Source: Halichondria panicea (taxonomy: Eukaryota; Porifera; Demospongiae; Suberitida; Halichondriidae). Taken from it: a DNA stretch of 64,000 nucleotides. The notes below the pieces were generated by a model. The model made no database searches and was not told the DNA's origin. It saw only the letters and a program-made list of their open reading frames with translations. The position numbers and the translations under genes are program-made. This document shows, in pieces, positions 47,990 to 60,357 of this stretch. How positions within the stretch are numbered: position 1 is the stretch's first letter; every line of letters starts with the position of its first letter. The stretch covers positions 79,001 to 143,000 of the forward strand of contig NW_026986601.1 in the NCBI RefSeq assembly GCF_963675165.1. Direction: 5' to 3'.

Positions 47990-50900
47990 TTAGCTAGCAC
48001 ATGTGTGTCCGATAACAGAGTGTCCTTTGCATATTCTTATGCGACAGTGGGGACATGCCATTGCAGTGTGTTGCTGCTCTCTGCTAGGGATCTTCTCCCG
48101 AACACACACTTGACAGCGCCCACGAGACACTCCGACACTATTTGCACTCACACGTGCGCCCTGTGATGGGGGGAAAACGATATTTAGACTGGCCAGACCT
48201 GAGGCACTGCTACGAGTACGTGGCACACCCAATAGACTATGAATTAGTTCCAATCGAAACCCTTTCAAAGGCATGGCCTTTGAACCCACCCTGACACAGT
48301 TGTGCCTGTATAGAATGTATGCATTATTCACACTAACGTCAAGGAATTGAAAGAAAATCCTGAACCAATACCGCCGACACTTTCTATCGTACCCATAGGT
48401 TTTCCTCATACGCCCTGTATTGTCAACTCCTCCCATGTACATGTTATATGCAGGGAGACAGGGGGGGACACTCTGAGAGCGTAGGGTACCGTCTTTGTGC
48501 ATTCGCATTACAGTGTGGGGCATATGGTCAGGGAACACATTTGTTGCAAAGGACACAACTCTACGGTCGTTAAACATAGAGTAAGAAATATCACCAACAG
48601 TCATGGACGTATAGTCACCTTTGTCGAGTACCACATCCTTAAGACTTGCTGGGAAACCAGCAGCATTCTTCAAAATTGTGCCGACAGTAAACACATTTTG
48701 CTTAGCCAACTCTTCTATCAATGGACCGGACGTGTAAAAGTTGTCCATGTACACAACATGCTGATGACCATAAAAAGGAGTGAGTAAACGATGGACTACA
48801 TTTTTCACAAGCCCTTTCACAGCTATCTTTTTCCCAGAGGAATCGGTGAGCTTACCACTGTATACATCAAACACACAGAGATACCCACAGCATGAACATG
48901 AGCAGCACCATACCTTGAACCCCAGTTTAACAGGCTTCTTGGGCATATGAATTTTCCCGCTTTTACGACCCTTGTACTTTATCATCATCTCATCAACGGA
49001 AAGCTCCTGACTGGGATTATACCTCATGAAGTAGTTGGCTTTAAGAGTCTCTAAAACAGTTTTTAGCTTGCTAGTTACCTTACGTGCATCAGTGATGGAC
49101 GTATTGTCCTCACAGTGCAGATACCGCCATAAACTTTGGAACCTTTTGAGCGACATTACATTGCTCACACATTGTACACCTAAAAGGGGATCCTTGGACC
49201 AGTAGTCCGTAATTTCAGGGAGCCTATGAATGCCCATCTCTAGTACAATCCCCAAAAACACCCACAATTCGGCACTGTTTGTAGCTGACCAACCCTTAGC
49301 ACCACACTGCCTAGCGTACAGGTTGGTCTGTTCGGCTATGTACTCACACAAACTATCGGGCCAAAGTAACTTAACAAAATCTAGGCATGGAGTTACAGAC
49401 GGATCAAGTTGATCGACAGGACCGACCACACCGCCAAAGACGGGGTATCTTCCTGTGGACTTAGCTTTTTGGAGTCCATTGTCCCTCGCCAGCTTCCTCC
49501 GTTTGGGAGTCGGAGCCATGCCATCGACCATTTCGTCATCATCCTCCACTGCAGCATCTGCACGGAAACAAAGCATGAATATCATTAGAGTACCACAAGA
49601 GTGCTCGCCAGTGCAGGTGGGGGACAGGCTATGAATGTCATTATGTGGGCGTACCACACGCTAGTGGTGCTATGAATATCATTAACTACTGGGGGGGTTA
49701 GGGCGCATAGGTACAGTACAGCAGAGGAAAAGGCTCGTCCACATCAAAGGCTCGTGGGAGGAGCCCAACAAACCACAACAACCATGAATGTCATTAGTGG
49801 GCGTACCACACGCTAGTGGTGCTATGAATATCATTAACTACTGGGGGGGGGGGGTTAGGGCGCATAGGTACAGTACAGCAGAGGAAAAGGCTCGTCCCCA
49901 TCAAAGGCTCGTGGGAGGATCCCAACAAACCACAACAACCATGAATGTCATTATGTGGGCGTACCGCACGCTAGTGGTGCTATGAATATAATTAACTACT
50001 GGGGGGGGTTAGGGCACATAGGTACAGTACAGCAGAGGAAAAGGCTCGTCCCCATCAAAGGCTCGTGGGAGGATCCCAACAAACCACAACAACCATGAAT
50101 GTCATTATGTGGGCGTACCGCACGCTAGTGGTGCTATGAATATCATTAACTACTGGGGGGGGTTAGGGCACATAGGTACAGTACAGCAGAGGAAAAGGCT
50201 CGTCCACATCAAAGGCTCGTGGGAGGAGCCCAACAAACCACAACAACCATGAATGTCATTATGTGGGCGTACCGCACGCTAGTGGTGCTATGAATATCAT
50301 TAACTACTGGGGGGGGGGTTAGGGCACATAGGTACAGTACAGCAGAGGAAAAGGCTCGTCCCCATCAAAGGCTCGTGGGAGGAGCCCAACAAACCACAAC
50401 AACCATGAATGTCATTATGTGGGCGTACCACACGCTAGTGGTGCTATGAATATCATTAACTACTGGGGGGGGGGGGTTAGGGCACATAGGTACAGTACAG
50501 CAGAGGAAAAGGCTCGTCCACATCAAAGGCTCGTGGGAGGAGCCCAACAAACCACAACAACCATGAATGTCATTACGTGGGCGTACCACACGCTAGTGGT
50601 GCTATGAATATCATTAACTACTGGGGGGGGGGGGGGGTTAGGGCACATAGGTACAGTACAGCAGAGGAAAAGGCTCGTCCACATCAAAGGCTCGTGGGAG
50701 GAGCCCAACAAACCACAACAACCATGAATGTCATTACGTGGGCGTACCACACGCTAGTGGTGCTATGAATATCATTAACTACTGGGGGGGGGGGGTTAGG
50801 GCACATAGGTACAGTACAGCAGAGGAAAAGGCTCGTCCACATCAAAGGCTCGTGGGAGGAGCCCAACAAACCACAACAACCATGAATGTCATTACGTGGG

Positions 50901-51741
50901 CGTACCGCACGAGTGTGGTGCTATGAATATAATTAACTACTGGGGGGGGGGGGGTTAGGGCACACAGGTACAGTACAGCAGAGGAAAAGGCTCGTGGAAA
51001 AGGCTCGTCCCCATCAAAGGCTCGTGGGAGGAGCCCAACAAACCACAACAACCATGAATGTCATTATGTGGGCGTACCACACGCTAGTGGTGCTATGAAT
51101 ATCATTAACTACTGGGGGGGGGGGTTAGGGCACATAGGTACAGTACAGCAGAGGAAAAGGCTCGTCCACATCAAAGGCTCGTGGGAGGAGCCCAACAAAC
51201 CACAACAACCATGAATGTCATTATGTGGGCGTACCGCACGCTAGTGGTGCTATGAATATAATTAACTACTGGGGGGGGTTAGGGCACATAGGTACAGTAC
51301 AGCAGAGGAAAAGGCTCGTCCACATCAAAGGCTCGTGGGAGGAGCCCAACAAACCACAACAACCATGAATATCAATATGTGGGCGTAATGCACGCGTGTG
51401 GTGCTATGAATATCATTAACAACTGGGGGTTAGGGTACAGTACAGTACTGCAGTCAAGGCGACGCCAAAAAGAGGCTCACACAATGTAGGAGGAGCCACA
51501 AAAGGCATGCACATGACGCCTCCGCCAAAAAGAGGCCACATATCGTTAGGGCATCACAATGCTGCCTCCCCAACCACTATTTAATGGTGCAATGACACAA
51601 ACCTGAATCACTCTCCAGATCTGTCTCAAAATCGTCATCACTGGGCTCGTCATGGTCATAACAGACTTCCTGGTCCTCCTCAAGCTCTCTGACAGTGTGC
51701 TCAAGCTCGCTGACAGTGTCAAGGAGTCCAATCAGCTCCAT
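47990..51741 (-). CDS. piggyBac-type transposase, copy 6
   Basis: Exon 1 51741-51603, exon 2 49557-47990, intron 2045 bp, one unit shorter than copy 5. The exon 2 protein is identical. Poly(A) signal 47899-47894. Exon 1 abuts F segment 3. Confidence 0.9.
49631..51437. repeat. Intronic minisatellite, copy 6
   Basis: About 12 units, closest to copy 5 in unit order but lacking one unit and lacking the fused unit. Confidence 0.9.
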
Positions 51742-51767
51742 TTGGATTCAAAAGTTTTGAAAAATAA

Positions 51768-52708
51768 CCCTTTCCTTGCCATTCGTGAAATCTGGAACAG
51801 GAGCGTCTTTAGGTCGATCAATTAGTGTGGATCCCGCCTCACCACGCCTCCAAGTCATTCTATTAGTCTAGATCCGGCTAGCAATTCTAGCTGGGACTCC
51901 CAGTTCTAGCTCCTTTTGTTTAGCGTGTCAGAGACTGGGAGAAGATGATTGGCACTCCCTGGCTCCTTTGGATGTACAGCTGTCCAGATCCCTAGAACAT
52001 ACCCTCCATTCTGACGAGTTATCAGTGCATAGGGTGCTTACTAGATTCTTGCCAGCCAGTACAGTTCAAGCTACACACAGCACCGCTCAACTATTCTCTA
52101 CCCCATTATCTAGCTAAATCTGGTCCAACTAGACAGCAGACACAGCTAGTTAATTCAGTAAAGCCAGGGGTAGCCCTACTTCTACGGTTGTTCAGTACCC
52201 ACGGTAACAATTCCTCTGGGCTGGGCTAACTAGTTGAGCCACGCCTCCCAATTCTCAAGGCTAGGTACATGTCTCTGTCTAGCTGCTTCTTCAGCTTCTT
52301 GCTCAGTTTTGTGGCTTAGAGAAAGGCCAGCTACTCAGGGGGAAGAGTCCAGATGAAAGTCTGGCAGCCAGGTGACGTCCAAACGGTCAGTTATTCTTTC
52401 CACCAACTTTTTAATCTAGTCTAGTCCTGCTTGCACTGCTACTACTACTGCTGCCTACTGCTGCTACTCTTCCTAGCTAGTCAAAGGTTTCTTTTTTTTT
52501 TTTTTTTTTTTTTATAACTACATATGCACAAAGAGACATCAAAGCTTACATCAAAGGACACAGATTTTTAGCCTACTTGACTGATAAGGCGGTTACCTAG
52601 ACTACAGTTTGTTTGTCAGGGAGGAGCTCACATACAACTTCATCTAATTCATCATAACGATTCCTTACCCATTGTTGTAATTTCTACAACAGATTGCCAA
52701 GGAAAGAG
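51768..52708. repeat. F segment, copy 3 (941 bp), right border of the array
   Basis: The left flank is array DNA ending GAAAAATAA; the right flank is ATAATGGAAGC, non-array DNA. With F1 it shows that the array both begins and ends with a complete F. One base differs from F2 in GTGGATCCCGCC. Confidence 0.8.
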
Positions 52709-53087
52709 ATAATGGAAGCTAGTGTTTCATTTCATCATAAAAGTTTTACACAGATTGGTATACACAGTAAACAACAGCAGGTTGAAGTGCCTCTTATAAA
52801 TGTCTTTTTTATGTTGGTCCCAGTCCTTAATGCACCTGAGAAAGTATCCACTCTCAAGTACTCGGTTCACTCATTGACAGAGATGAGAGTATACACACAG
52901 AGAATTGGCTTTAGGTTGGTCAGTAATAATTATTTCCGCATTAGTAAACGGCGTTTGACATAACAGACGGTTTAAAAACAGCACATGGGAAAGTATCAAC
53001 TCTCAAGTACTAGGTTCACTCATTGACAGAGATAGAGTACACACAGAGAATGGAATCAGCTAGTACACTGTTATATCAAATGTAGGT
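52709..53087. other. Gene-free stretch right of the array
   Basis: At 52817-52841 GGTCCCAGTCCTTAATGCAC begins a 25-bp sequence that recurs inverted at about 56304-56330. The words AAGTATCCACTCTCAAGTAC and CATTGACAGAGATGAGAGTA recur in the 57.8- and 59.9-kb duplicated introns. An 89-codon ORF here has no recognised domain. Confidence 0.4.
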
Positions 53088-53152
53088 TTGTATTCATTGT
53101 ATCGGCACGGTGTTATTTACAACAGAACACCGTGCCGATACGATCAATACAA
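53088..53152. repeat. Hairpin element, copy 1
   Basis: Arms of 27 nt around an 11-nt loop. The inner 16 bp (GTATCGGCACGGTGTT / AACACCGTGCCGATAC) pair perfectly. Copies at 57866-57930 and 60028-60092 carry changed arm positions. Confidence 0.8.
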
Positions 53153-53199
53153 CAGAACGTGGCTACATCGATCTGCACACTATTGAATACTAGATACCA

Positions 53200-53380
53200 A
53201 GAATTTGCTGCTTACTTAAGTGGACTCACTAAGTAACTCTTGCTTACTACCCTGTGACGAGTGTCCATAGCTGGGTATTGAATTAACAGTTGACCTTTTT
53301 TTAGCAACCTCCTCTGGTTACTTTTCTCATTTCCCCCCTCTATTTCAAAATCCTGTATGACACCCTGTATATCGTATAGC
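53200..53380. repeat. Truncated copy of the GGTGTCATACAGG MITE
   Basis: From about 53262 the text GTCCATAGCTGGGTATTGAA to CCTGTATGACACCCTG matches the right part of the MITE at 58824-58992. The left end is missing. It is followed by the same CGTATAGCACGAA sequence as at 58997. Confidence 0.6.
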
Positions 53381-53661
53381 ACGAAGGCACTTATATTTCG
53401 TGGATTGGCCTTTAAAAGCATTTCCTTGCACAATGTTCGCGGAATGACTGCTTACCGGAAACCACACCTTTAAATCTTTGCACGTTATAGCAGATAATCC
53501 TAATTAAAGAACAATTTTTTTAGTGGACTTTATTTCCATGTAGGATTGCTAACCCACGAAATCCACGAAAATGTTGCGATATACGGTATATCACATTACC
53601 AGGACATGGTGAGGTCTATGACTAGCCAATCTCTGAGATGTGTACAGCAAGATACACTCAC

Positions 53662-53690
53662 CTCTCTTTGTGTATCAACATTCATCCATG
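53662..53690 (-). pseudogene. Truncated ankyrin exon remnant
   Basis: On the minus strand NVDTQRE followed by a GTGAG donor matches the last residues of the exon at 57145-57243 (NVDIQNE). The surrounding intron text (53380-53660) matches 56836-57144. The rest of the exon is gone, replaced by sequence leading into the 79-bp minisatellite. Confidence 0.6.
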
Positions 53691-53814
53691 TCCAGTAATG
53701 CCATCAACATATATGGGTCAAGTGTATGCATCTATAGCTATCCCCTTATGTTGCATACCCATGGGTAACCTATAGCTACCACCATAATTATGCCTATGGG
53801 TCACTCAAGTAATG

Positions 53815-54590
53815 CTGTGTAGCTAGCACCATAGTATACATGGCATACCCATGGGTCACCCAATGGTGTATGGCGCACATAGCCCCTCTCCCAGAGTACC
53901 TATAGCACCGTAGTATACGTGGCATACCCGTGGGTCACCCAACGGTGTACAGCGCGCATATAGCCTTCTCCCAGAGTACCTAAATATGTATAGCACCGTA
54001 GCATACCCGTGGGTCACCCAATGGTGTACGGCGCACATAGCCCCTCTCTCAGAGTACCTATAGCACCGTAGTATACGTGGCATACCCGTGGGTCACCCAA
54101 TGGTGTACAGCGCACATAGCCTTCTCCCAGAGTACCTATAGCACCGTAGTATACGTGGGATACCCATGGGTCACCCAATGGTGTACAGCGCGCATAGTCC
54201 TCTCCCAGAGTACCTATAGCACCGTAGTGTACGTGGCATACCCGTGGGTCACCCAATGGTGTACGGCGCGCATACACCCTCTCCCAGAGTACCTATAGCA
54301 TCATAGTATACATGGCATACCCGTGGGTCACCCAAAGGTGTACGGCGCGCATACACCCTCTCCCAGAGTACCTATAGCACCATAGTATACATGGCATACC
54401 CATGGGTCACCCAAAGGTGTACGGCGCGCATAGCCCCTCTCCCAGAGTACCTATAGCACCGTAGTATACGTGGCATACCCATGGGTCACCCAATGGTGTA
54501 CGGCGCATACACCCTCTCCCAGAGTACCTATAGCACCATAGTATATATGTGGCATACCCGTGGGTTACCCAGGGCACCTACACCGAGTAC
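53815..54590. repeat. 79-bp minisatellite, about 10 units
   Basis: Units contain TGGCATACCCGTGGGTCACC, CAATGGTGTACGGCGC, CCCTCTCCCAGAGTACCTAT and AGCACCGTAGTATACG. Edges decay into single diverged units. ORFs of 70-87 residues on both strands arise from the repeat. Confidence 0.85.
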
Positions 54591-54607
54591 CTACAGCACT
54601 ATTGTTT

Positions 54608-54725
54608 TTAAGTTATAGTTAGTACATGAGCATGAGGTATCTATGTGTTATATAGTGTCCCAAATACCGAGGGATGATATTTTAGGGACACTATAACCAT
54701 AGTTATCGAATGCACATGTACTAAC
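54608..54725. repeat. Hairpin element of about 118 bp
   Basis: The outer arms AGTTAGTACATG and CATGTACTAACT, and the inner arms TATAGTGTCCC and GGGACACTATA, pair around a loop near 54670. Probably a foldback MITE. Confidence 0.6.
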
Positions 54726-55499
54726 TGATTTAGATCCCACTTTTCATTGGCTATGTACTATCCCAAGAAGTGTATCTCTAAAAGTAGTAAGCCTTAGCAA
54801 CAGCTTTATTTTTGAAAATGTCCTGTTCTAAAAGGATGATTTTTGCTTCTCTACTAAAAAACCTTCGCATTGGCCCTGAATGCACTGTTTCGGACAAGCT
54901 AGAGGATAACTATGAAGTTCTGCACGGCTAGCTAGCTAGCAAGGAACAGCTTGCTACACTTTCCCAAAAAGAAACAAGATTCTACTGAATGGGTATGCAG
55001 TAAACAATTTGAAATTTGAAAATATGACTGCAGGATAGGAACAGAAGGACAAAGTTGACAAATGCCTAGAAGACCTGCTTGTGACAATGAACCTAAAATG
55101 ATTGGCTTTCAGTGTTCCTCGTAGAGATAAGAAAACTTACTTGTGAACCCTACCATCAACAAGTGCAACTGGTTTAATGAAAAAACTGAACGCTACATGT
55201 ATATAGAAACTGGTAGTGAAAAAACTGAACAGCCTTAGTAGCTATGGCTAATAAATTATCATCATACAACTTTATTCATCATTTCTGTACTGTAAAAAAA
55301 ATTAAACTTGTACATAGTTTATACTTATAATTCCCTGAAACTATGAGATTATGGCTCATAATTCCCTGCTAACACACACAAGTACAAGTGGTATCTAATA
55401 ACAGCGAAAAACAGTATTCATAATTTGATTCGTATAATCATAAATAATTATTAAAATGATCTGATAGAATAATGATAATTATGGCCTCATAGAATAACA
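54726..55499. other. Gene-free stretch
   Basis: AT-rich. No exon or element recognised. Confidence 0.35.
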
Positions 55500-56228
55500 C
55501 GTTCCCAGGATCTCCTTTTTTCTATTCTTTGGTCACAATCGTTCAATAAGATAAGATACGGTATTAGAATAGAGGGAAAGTTAAGAAAAAGGAGAGCCTG
55601 GTATGCAAAGTCGCGTGACAGTAGAAGGATGGTAGAAGGGTGAAATTGAGCATGGGCAGGTAGAGGTTGAGATATTGGACTGCCCCCACACCTCGATATC
55701 TATACTATAATTATGACAAATAAACTGTGTGGACATGATGACCATAAACTTGGAATTGGCAAACAGTTTAATGTGTTATACAAGCTTGCTAGCTATACCT
55801 AGTTATACCAATACTAGTACTATAGATCTACGTAGCTAGATTCTACTATTAAAATAATCTAGTTTTGTTGTGCTATGCTGAGCTAGATCTGCTAGACTAA
55901 TATCTTAGTCATCATTATCATCTAGGTAGCTACTAAGCTACTTGCTATCAGAGCTGGGCATGCTGGTTCTGCACTGAGCTTGGTCTCTCGGTCTGCTGCT
56001 GGCCTGGTAGATTTTCTAGTGTCTTAATTAATGCGAGGGAGAATACTCTACGTCACGATTGTGGGCTACATATCGCCCACGTTCATAAAAACGTATGTGG
56101 ATCACGCGACTTCGCATACCAGGATTTACTTTTTCTTTCACGTCCTTCTTTAGTGCCTCCCATCATCCTAGCTTATATATTGAGAACAGACAAGAACAAG
56201 AAAAATTAAAGCCTGGGGACGAGGCTAA
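55500..56228 (+). repeat. Dispersed repeat C, copy 2
   Basis: Matches 6490-7240 throughout. The left edge CGTTCCCAGGATCTCC and the right edge CCTGGGGACGAGGCTA are roughly inverted. AATAACA occurs at both outer edges (55492-55498 and about 56227-56233), which may be a target duplication. Confidence 0.6.
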
Positions 56229-56449
56229 TAACAAATGATACTTAATGTCAGAGAGTAAAGATATCGATTTAAACAGTGTGATATTTCACGTTCTTCCTAC
56301 TCAGGTGCATTAAGGACTGGGACCTTCAATTATTGCTGAATTTGCAAATTATAAGCCCCGCCCACACGGTCGCCATGGTTCCACCCACGCGTTCATTACT
56401 TCAACGTACCACTCCCTTTTCATTTTGCAGTAATTCAGCTAGTTTAGAG

Positions 56450-56745
56450 AAGTGACTTAGTCGGCGTTTAAAACACCCTCTAGTAAAGCTTGCGAGGCAA
56501 TAGATGACTTCCATAAGCCTTCCTTAGCTGATTTATCCTTGTACTTTGTCAAAAAATTGTTGACCGTGTCCCTGGGAAGCCTACTATCCAAGATGAGACT
56601 GCTACATCAAACAACTTTCTGTTATTTCTCCCTTGCAAAAACCAGGAGGGTTAAGCGCTAGAGTGAGTTGTTAGCTTAGATAGAACTAAGTATAATGAGC
56701 AGCAGCAATAGCTAGTAGACTTAGTGTTTAAACGCCGATTTTTCA
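56450..56745. mobile_element. Possible MITE with GGCGTTTAAA ends
   Basis: TTAGTCGGCGTTTAAAACAC at the left and, inverted, a GGCGTTTAAACACTAAG-type end at the right (56722-56742). Between them a 66-codon frame without ATG is open on the plus strand (ACEAIDDFHKPSLADLSLYF). Function unknown. Confidence 0.35.
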
Positions 56746-56835
56746 ATAGAAAAGTGAAATAGTGCTTCGACAAAACGGACCACCCCCACTGATCAATTAG
56801 TGGGCGGGGCTTCATTTTAATATTTTTAATTATAC

Positions 56836-58498
56836 CGTATAGCACGAACATTTCGAGGCACTTATATTTCGTGGATTGGCCTTTAAAAGCATTTCCTTGC
56901 ACAATGTTTGCGGAATGACTGTTTACCGGAAACCACGCCTTTAAATCTCTGCACGTTATAGCAGATAATTCTAATTAAAGAACAATTTTAGTGGACTTTA
57001 TATTAGTGGACTTTATTTCTGTGTAGGATTGCTAACCCACGAAATCCACGAAAATGTTGCGATATATGGTATATCACATCACCAGGACATGGTGAGGTCT
57101 ATGACTAGCCAATCTCTGAGATGTGTACAGCTAGATACACTCACCTCATTTTGTATATCAACATTGGCTCCAGCATCGATTAGAAGCTCCACACACTTCA
57201 GGTGACCTTTGAAACTGGCCGCCCAGAGAGGGGACTGACCCGACTGTATATGCAGTACATAAACAAGATGTTGTGAAACAAGTGTTTGCTAGCGTAAACA
57301 AAACATCATTTTTTTAACCATAGAAGAGGGAGAGAATTAGAAACAGAGTATGTGCACATATTTACGGTGTTTTGTTTGATCCGTGTTTCGCCTACTAGCG
57401 GGAAAAATTTTACTATTATTCAAAGCTCCCATACGTGATTCTTAGGCCGGGACTGAGTATCCACACCTTACTGTGGATCATATGGAAGCGTTGTGTATGT
57501 TATCAGAAGCTCATTTGAAAGAAGGCAGTAGATTTAATAGTTTCGGCTCGATATAGTGGCTTGTGTGTACCTTCTACAAAAAGAGGCTGTGATCACACTG
57601 CAAAATATATTATCATTATAGTTTCCGTCTTTCTTAAGTAGCTGGACATTGTATGCAAGTTAAAAATCAACTACTAGAATTGGCTTTAGGTTGGTCAGTA
57701 ATTAATTATTTCATTGTTTGCGTAAGCGGTGTTTGACATAACAGACTGTTTAAAACACCACATGGGAAAGTATCCACTCTCAAGTACTCGGATCACTCAT
57801 TGACAGAGATGAGAGTACACACAGAGAATGGAATCAGCTACTGTACCGTTATATCAAATATAGGTTTGTATTCATTGTATCGGCACGGTTTTATTTACAA
57901 CAGAACACTGTGCCGATACAATGAATACAACAGAACGTGGCTACATCGATCTGCACACTATTGAATACTAGATAGATATACTACCAAGAATTTGCTGCTT
58001 ACTTAAGTGGACTCACTAAGTAACTATTGCTTACTACCCTGTGACTCTTCCACTAGCCATTACTAGTGCAAATGGTTCATCGTAACCTTAACTGACCTTG
58101 CTCTGCGTGTTGACCGTAGCCTTGGCTGCTAAGAGGACCCTCACCACCTCATCATGTCCATTCTGACAGGCTATGCGGAGAGCTGTCACGTTGTCCTATA
58201 GTTAGGAGAAGACATTCTATAAATACACAGAACAGAAAGCATCCACTCTCAAGTCTCATGCAGTTCTCTCATTGACAGAGATGAAAGTAGACACACAGAG
58301 AATGGAATCAATTAGTACACTGTTACACTGATACCCACTACACCACGCACATTGATCGGATCACTAACGGTATTCACCTCCAATATTTAATTGCTTTCCG
58401 GAAGCGGGGGCGGGGCTTTAATCCATGCCTAAAATGGGTACTAGCGTAATGACCTTTGACCTGCCATTATTTCTTTGGAAAAGTACCAGTAGATAATA
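56836..58498. repeat. Tandem duplication of 2162-bp period, left copy
   Basis: From CGTATAGCACGAACATTTCG to GTAGATAATAA this segment matches 58998-60660 with few differences. It holds two ankyrin exons (57145-57243, 58097-58195) and the hairpin at 57866-57930. Confidence 0.85.
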
Positions 58499-60357
58499 AT
58501 TATTATGATACAGTGTAAGGTACGGATCATGAGTCATAAAAGCAAATGTACAGAGATACATGTAAAGGATTAATGCTTATGAAATACAACACTAAAGTGG
58601 TATTAAACCTCACCTTCCGTTGAATGTCAACCTGAGCTTTAGCCGCAATCAACACTTCAACTACCCTCAAGTGACCATTCTGAGCAGCTACAAACAGCGC
58701 AGTGGTTCCATCCTGTACAGAGTTAAGTGAGAAGTGATGAGCAGGTGAACACACACAAACACCAGCTGACAGACCAACTTTTATAAGGTTACCCACGATA
58801 CACCACCAGTAACATCATATACCCAGGGTGTCATACAGGGGGAAAGGGGGATATCCCCATTTCCCCCCCATTCAATTATGACTGAGTGTCCATAGCTGGG
58901 TATTGAATTAACAGTTTACCTTTTTTTAGCAACATTTTCTGGTTACTTTTCTCATTTTCCCCCTGTACTTCAAAATCCTGTATGACACCCTGTATACCGT
59001 ATAGCACGAACATTTCGAGGCACTTATATTTCGTGGATTGGCCTTTAAAAGCATTTCCTTGCACAATGTTTGCGGAATGACTGTTTACCGGAAACCACGC
59101 CTTTAAATCTCTGCACGTTATAGCAGATAATTCTAATTAAAGAACAATTTTAGTGGACTTTATTTTAGTGGACTTTATTTCTGTGTAGGATTGCTAACCC
59201 ACGAAATCCACGAAAATGTTGCGATATATGGTATATCACATCACCAGGACATGGTGAGGTCTATGACTAGCCAATCTCTGAGATGTGTACAGCTAGATAC
59301 ACTCACCTCATTTTGTATATCAACATTGGCTCCAGCATCGATTAGAAGCTCCACACACTTCAGGTGACCTTTGAAACTGGCCGCCCAGAGAGGGGACTGA
59401 CCCGACTGTATATGCAGTACATAAACAAGATGTTGTGAAACAAGTGTTTGCTAGCGTAAACAAAACATCATTTTTTTAACCATAGAAGAGGGAGAGAATT
59501 AGAAACAGAGTATGTGCACATATTTACGGTGTTTTGTTTGATCCGTGTTTCGCCTACTAGCGGGAAAAATTTTACTATTATTCAAAGCTCCCATACGTGA
59601 TTCTTAGGCCTGGACTGAGTATCCACACCTTACTGTGGATCATATGGAAGCGTTGTGTATGTTATCAGAAGCTCATTTGAATAAAGGCAGTAGATTTAAT
59701 AGTTTCGGCTCGATATAGTGGCTTGTGTGTACCTTCTACAAAAAGAGGCTGTGATCACACTGCAAAATATATTATCATTATAGTTTCCGTCTTTCTTAAG
59801 TAGCTGGACATTGTATGCAAGTTAAAAATCAACTACTAGAATTGGCTTTAGGTTGGTCAGTAATTAATTATTTCATTGTTTGCGTAAGCGGTGTTTGACA
59901 TAACAGACTGTTTAAAACACCACATGGGAAAGTATCCACTCTCAAGTACTCGGATCACTCATTGACAGAGATGAGAGTACACACAGAGAATGGAATCAGC
60001 TACTGTACCGTTATATCAAATATAGGTTTGTATTCATTGTATCGGCACGGTTTTATTTACAACAGAACACTGTGCCGATACAATGAATACAACAGAACGT
60101 GGCTACATCGATCTGCACACTATTGAATACTAGATAGATATACTACCAAGAATTTGCTGCTTACTTAAGTGGACTCACTAAGTAACTATTGCTTACTACC
60201 CTGTGACTCTTCCACTAGCCATTACTAGTGCAAATGGTTCATCGTAACCTTAACTGACCTTGCTCTGCGTGTTGACCGTAGCCTTGGCTGCTAAGAGGAC
60301 CCTCACCACCTCATCATGTCCATTCACACAGGCCATGTGGAGAGCTGTCACGTTTTT
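57145..60357 (-). CDS. Ankyrin-repeat protein, five one-repeat exons (partial gene)
   Basis: Five minus-strand exons of exactly 99 nt, each with AG acceptor, GT donor and phase 0, encode one 33-residue ankyrin repeat apiece. In transcript order: 60357-60259 (NVTALHMACVNGHDEVVRVL), 59405-59307 (SGQSPLWAASFKGHLKCVEL), 58712-58614 (DGTTALFVAAQNGHLRVVEV), 58195-58097 (NVTALRIACQNGHDEVVRVL) and 57243-57145 (same as the second). Each ends in a NVDIQ-, QVDIQ- or TVNTQ-type turn. Any set of these exons splices in frame, so the repeat number can grow by duplication. The first and fourth, and the second and fifth, exons are paralogues from the 2162-bp tandem duplication; the third is unique here. Start, end and other domains of the protein are not visible. 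Ankyrin repeats bind partner proteins. Confidence 0.85.
57866..57930. repeat. Hairpin element, copy 2
   Basis: Same design as 53088-53152, with two mismatches in the 27-nt arms. Confidence 0.75.
58824..58992. mobile_element. 169-bp MITE with perfect 16-bp inverted ends
   Basis: CAGGGTGTCATACAGG at the left is exactly inverted at the right (CCTGTATGACACCCTG). TATAC flanks it at 58818-58822 and 58993-58997, with one extra C on the left. Fragments of the family lie at 96-131 and about 53262-53370. It sits in an intron of the ankyrin gene. Confidence 0.8.

Noticed and set aside
53856-54298. ORFs of 73-87 residues in both strands
   Set aside because: Produced by the 79-bp minisatellite, whose unit is not a multiple of three yet stays open in both directions by composition.
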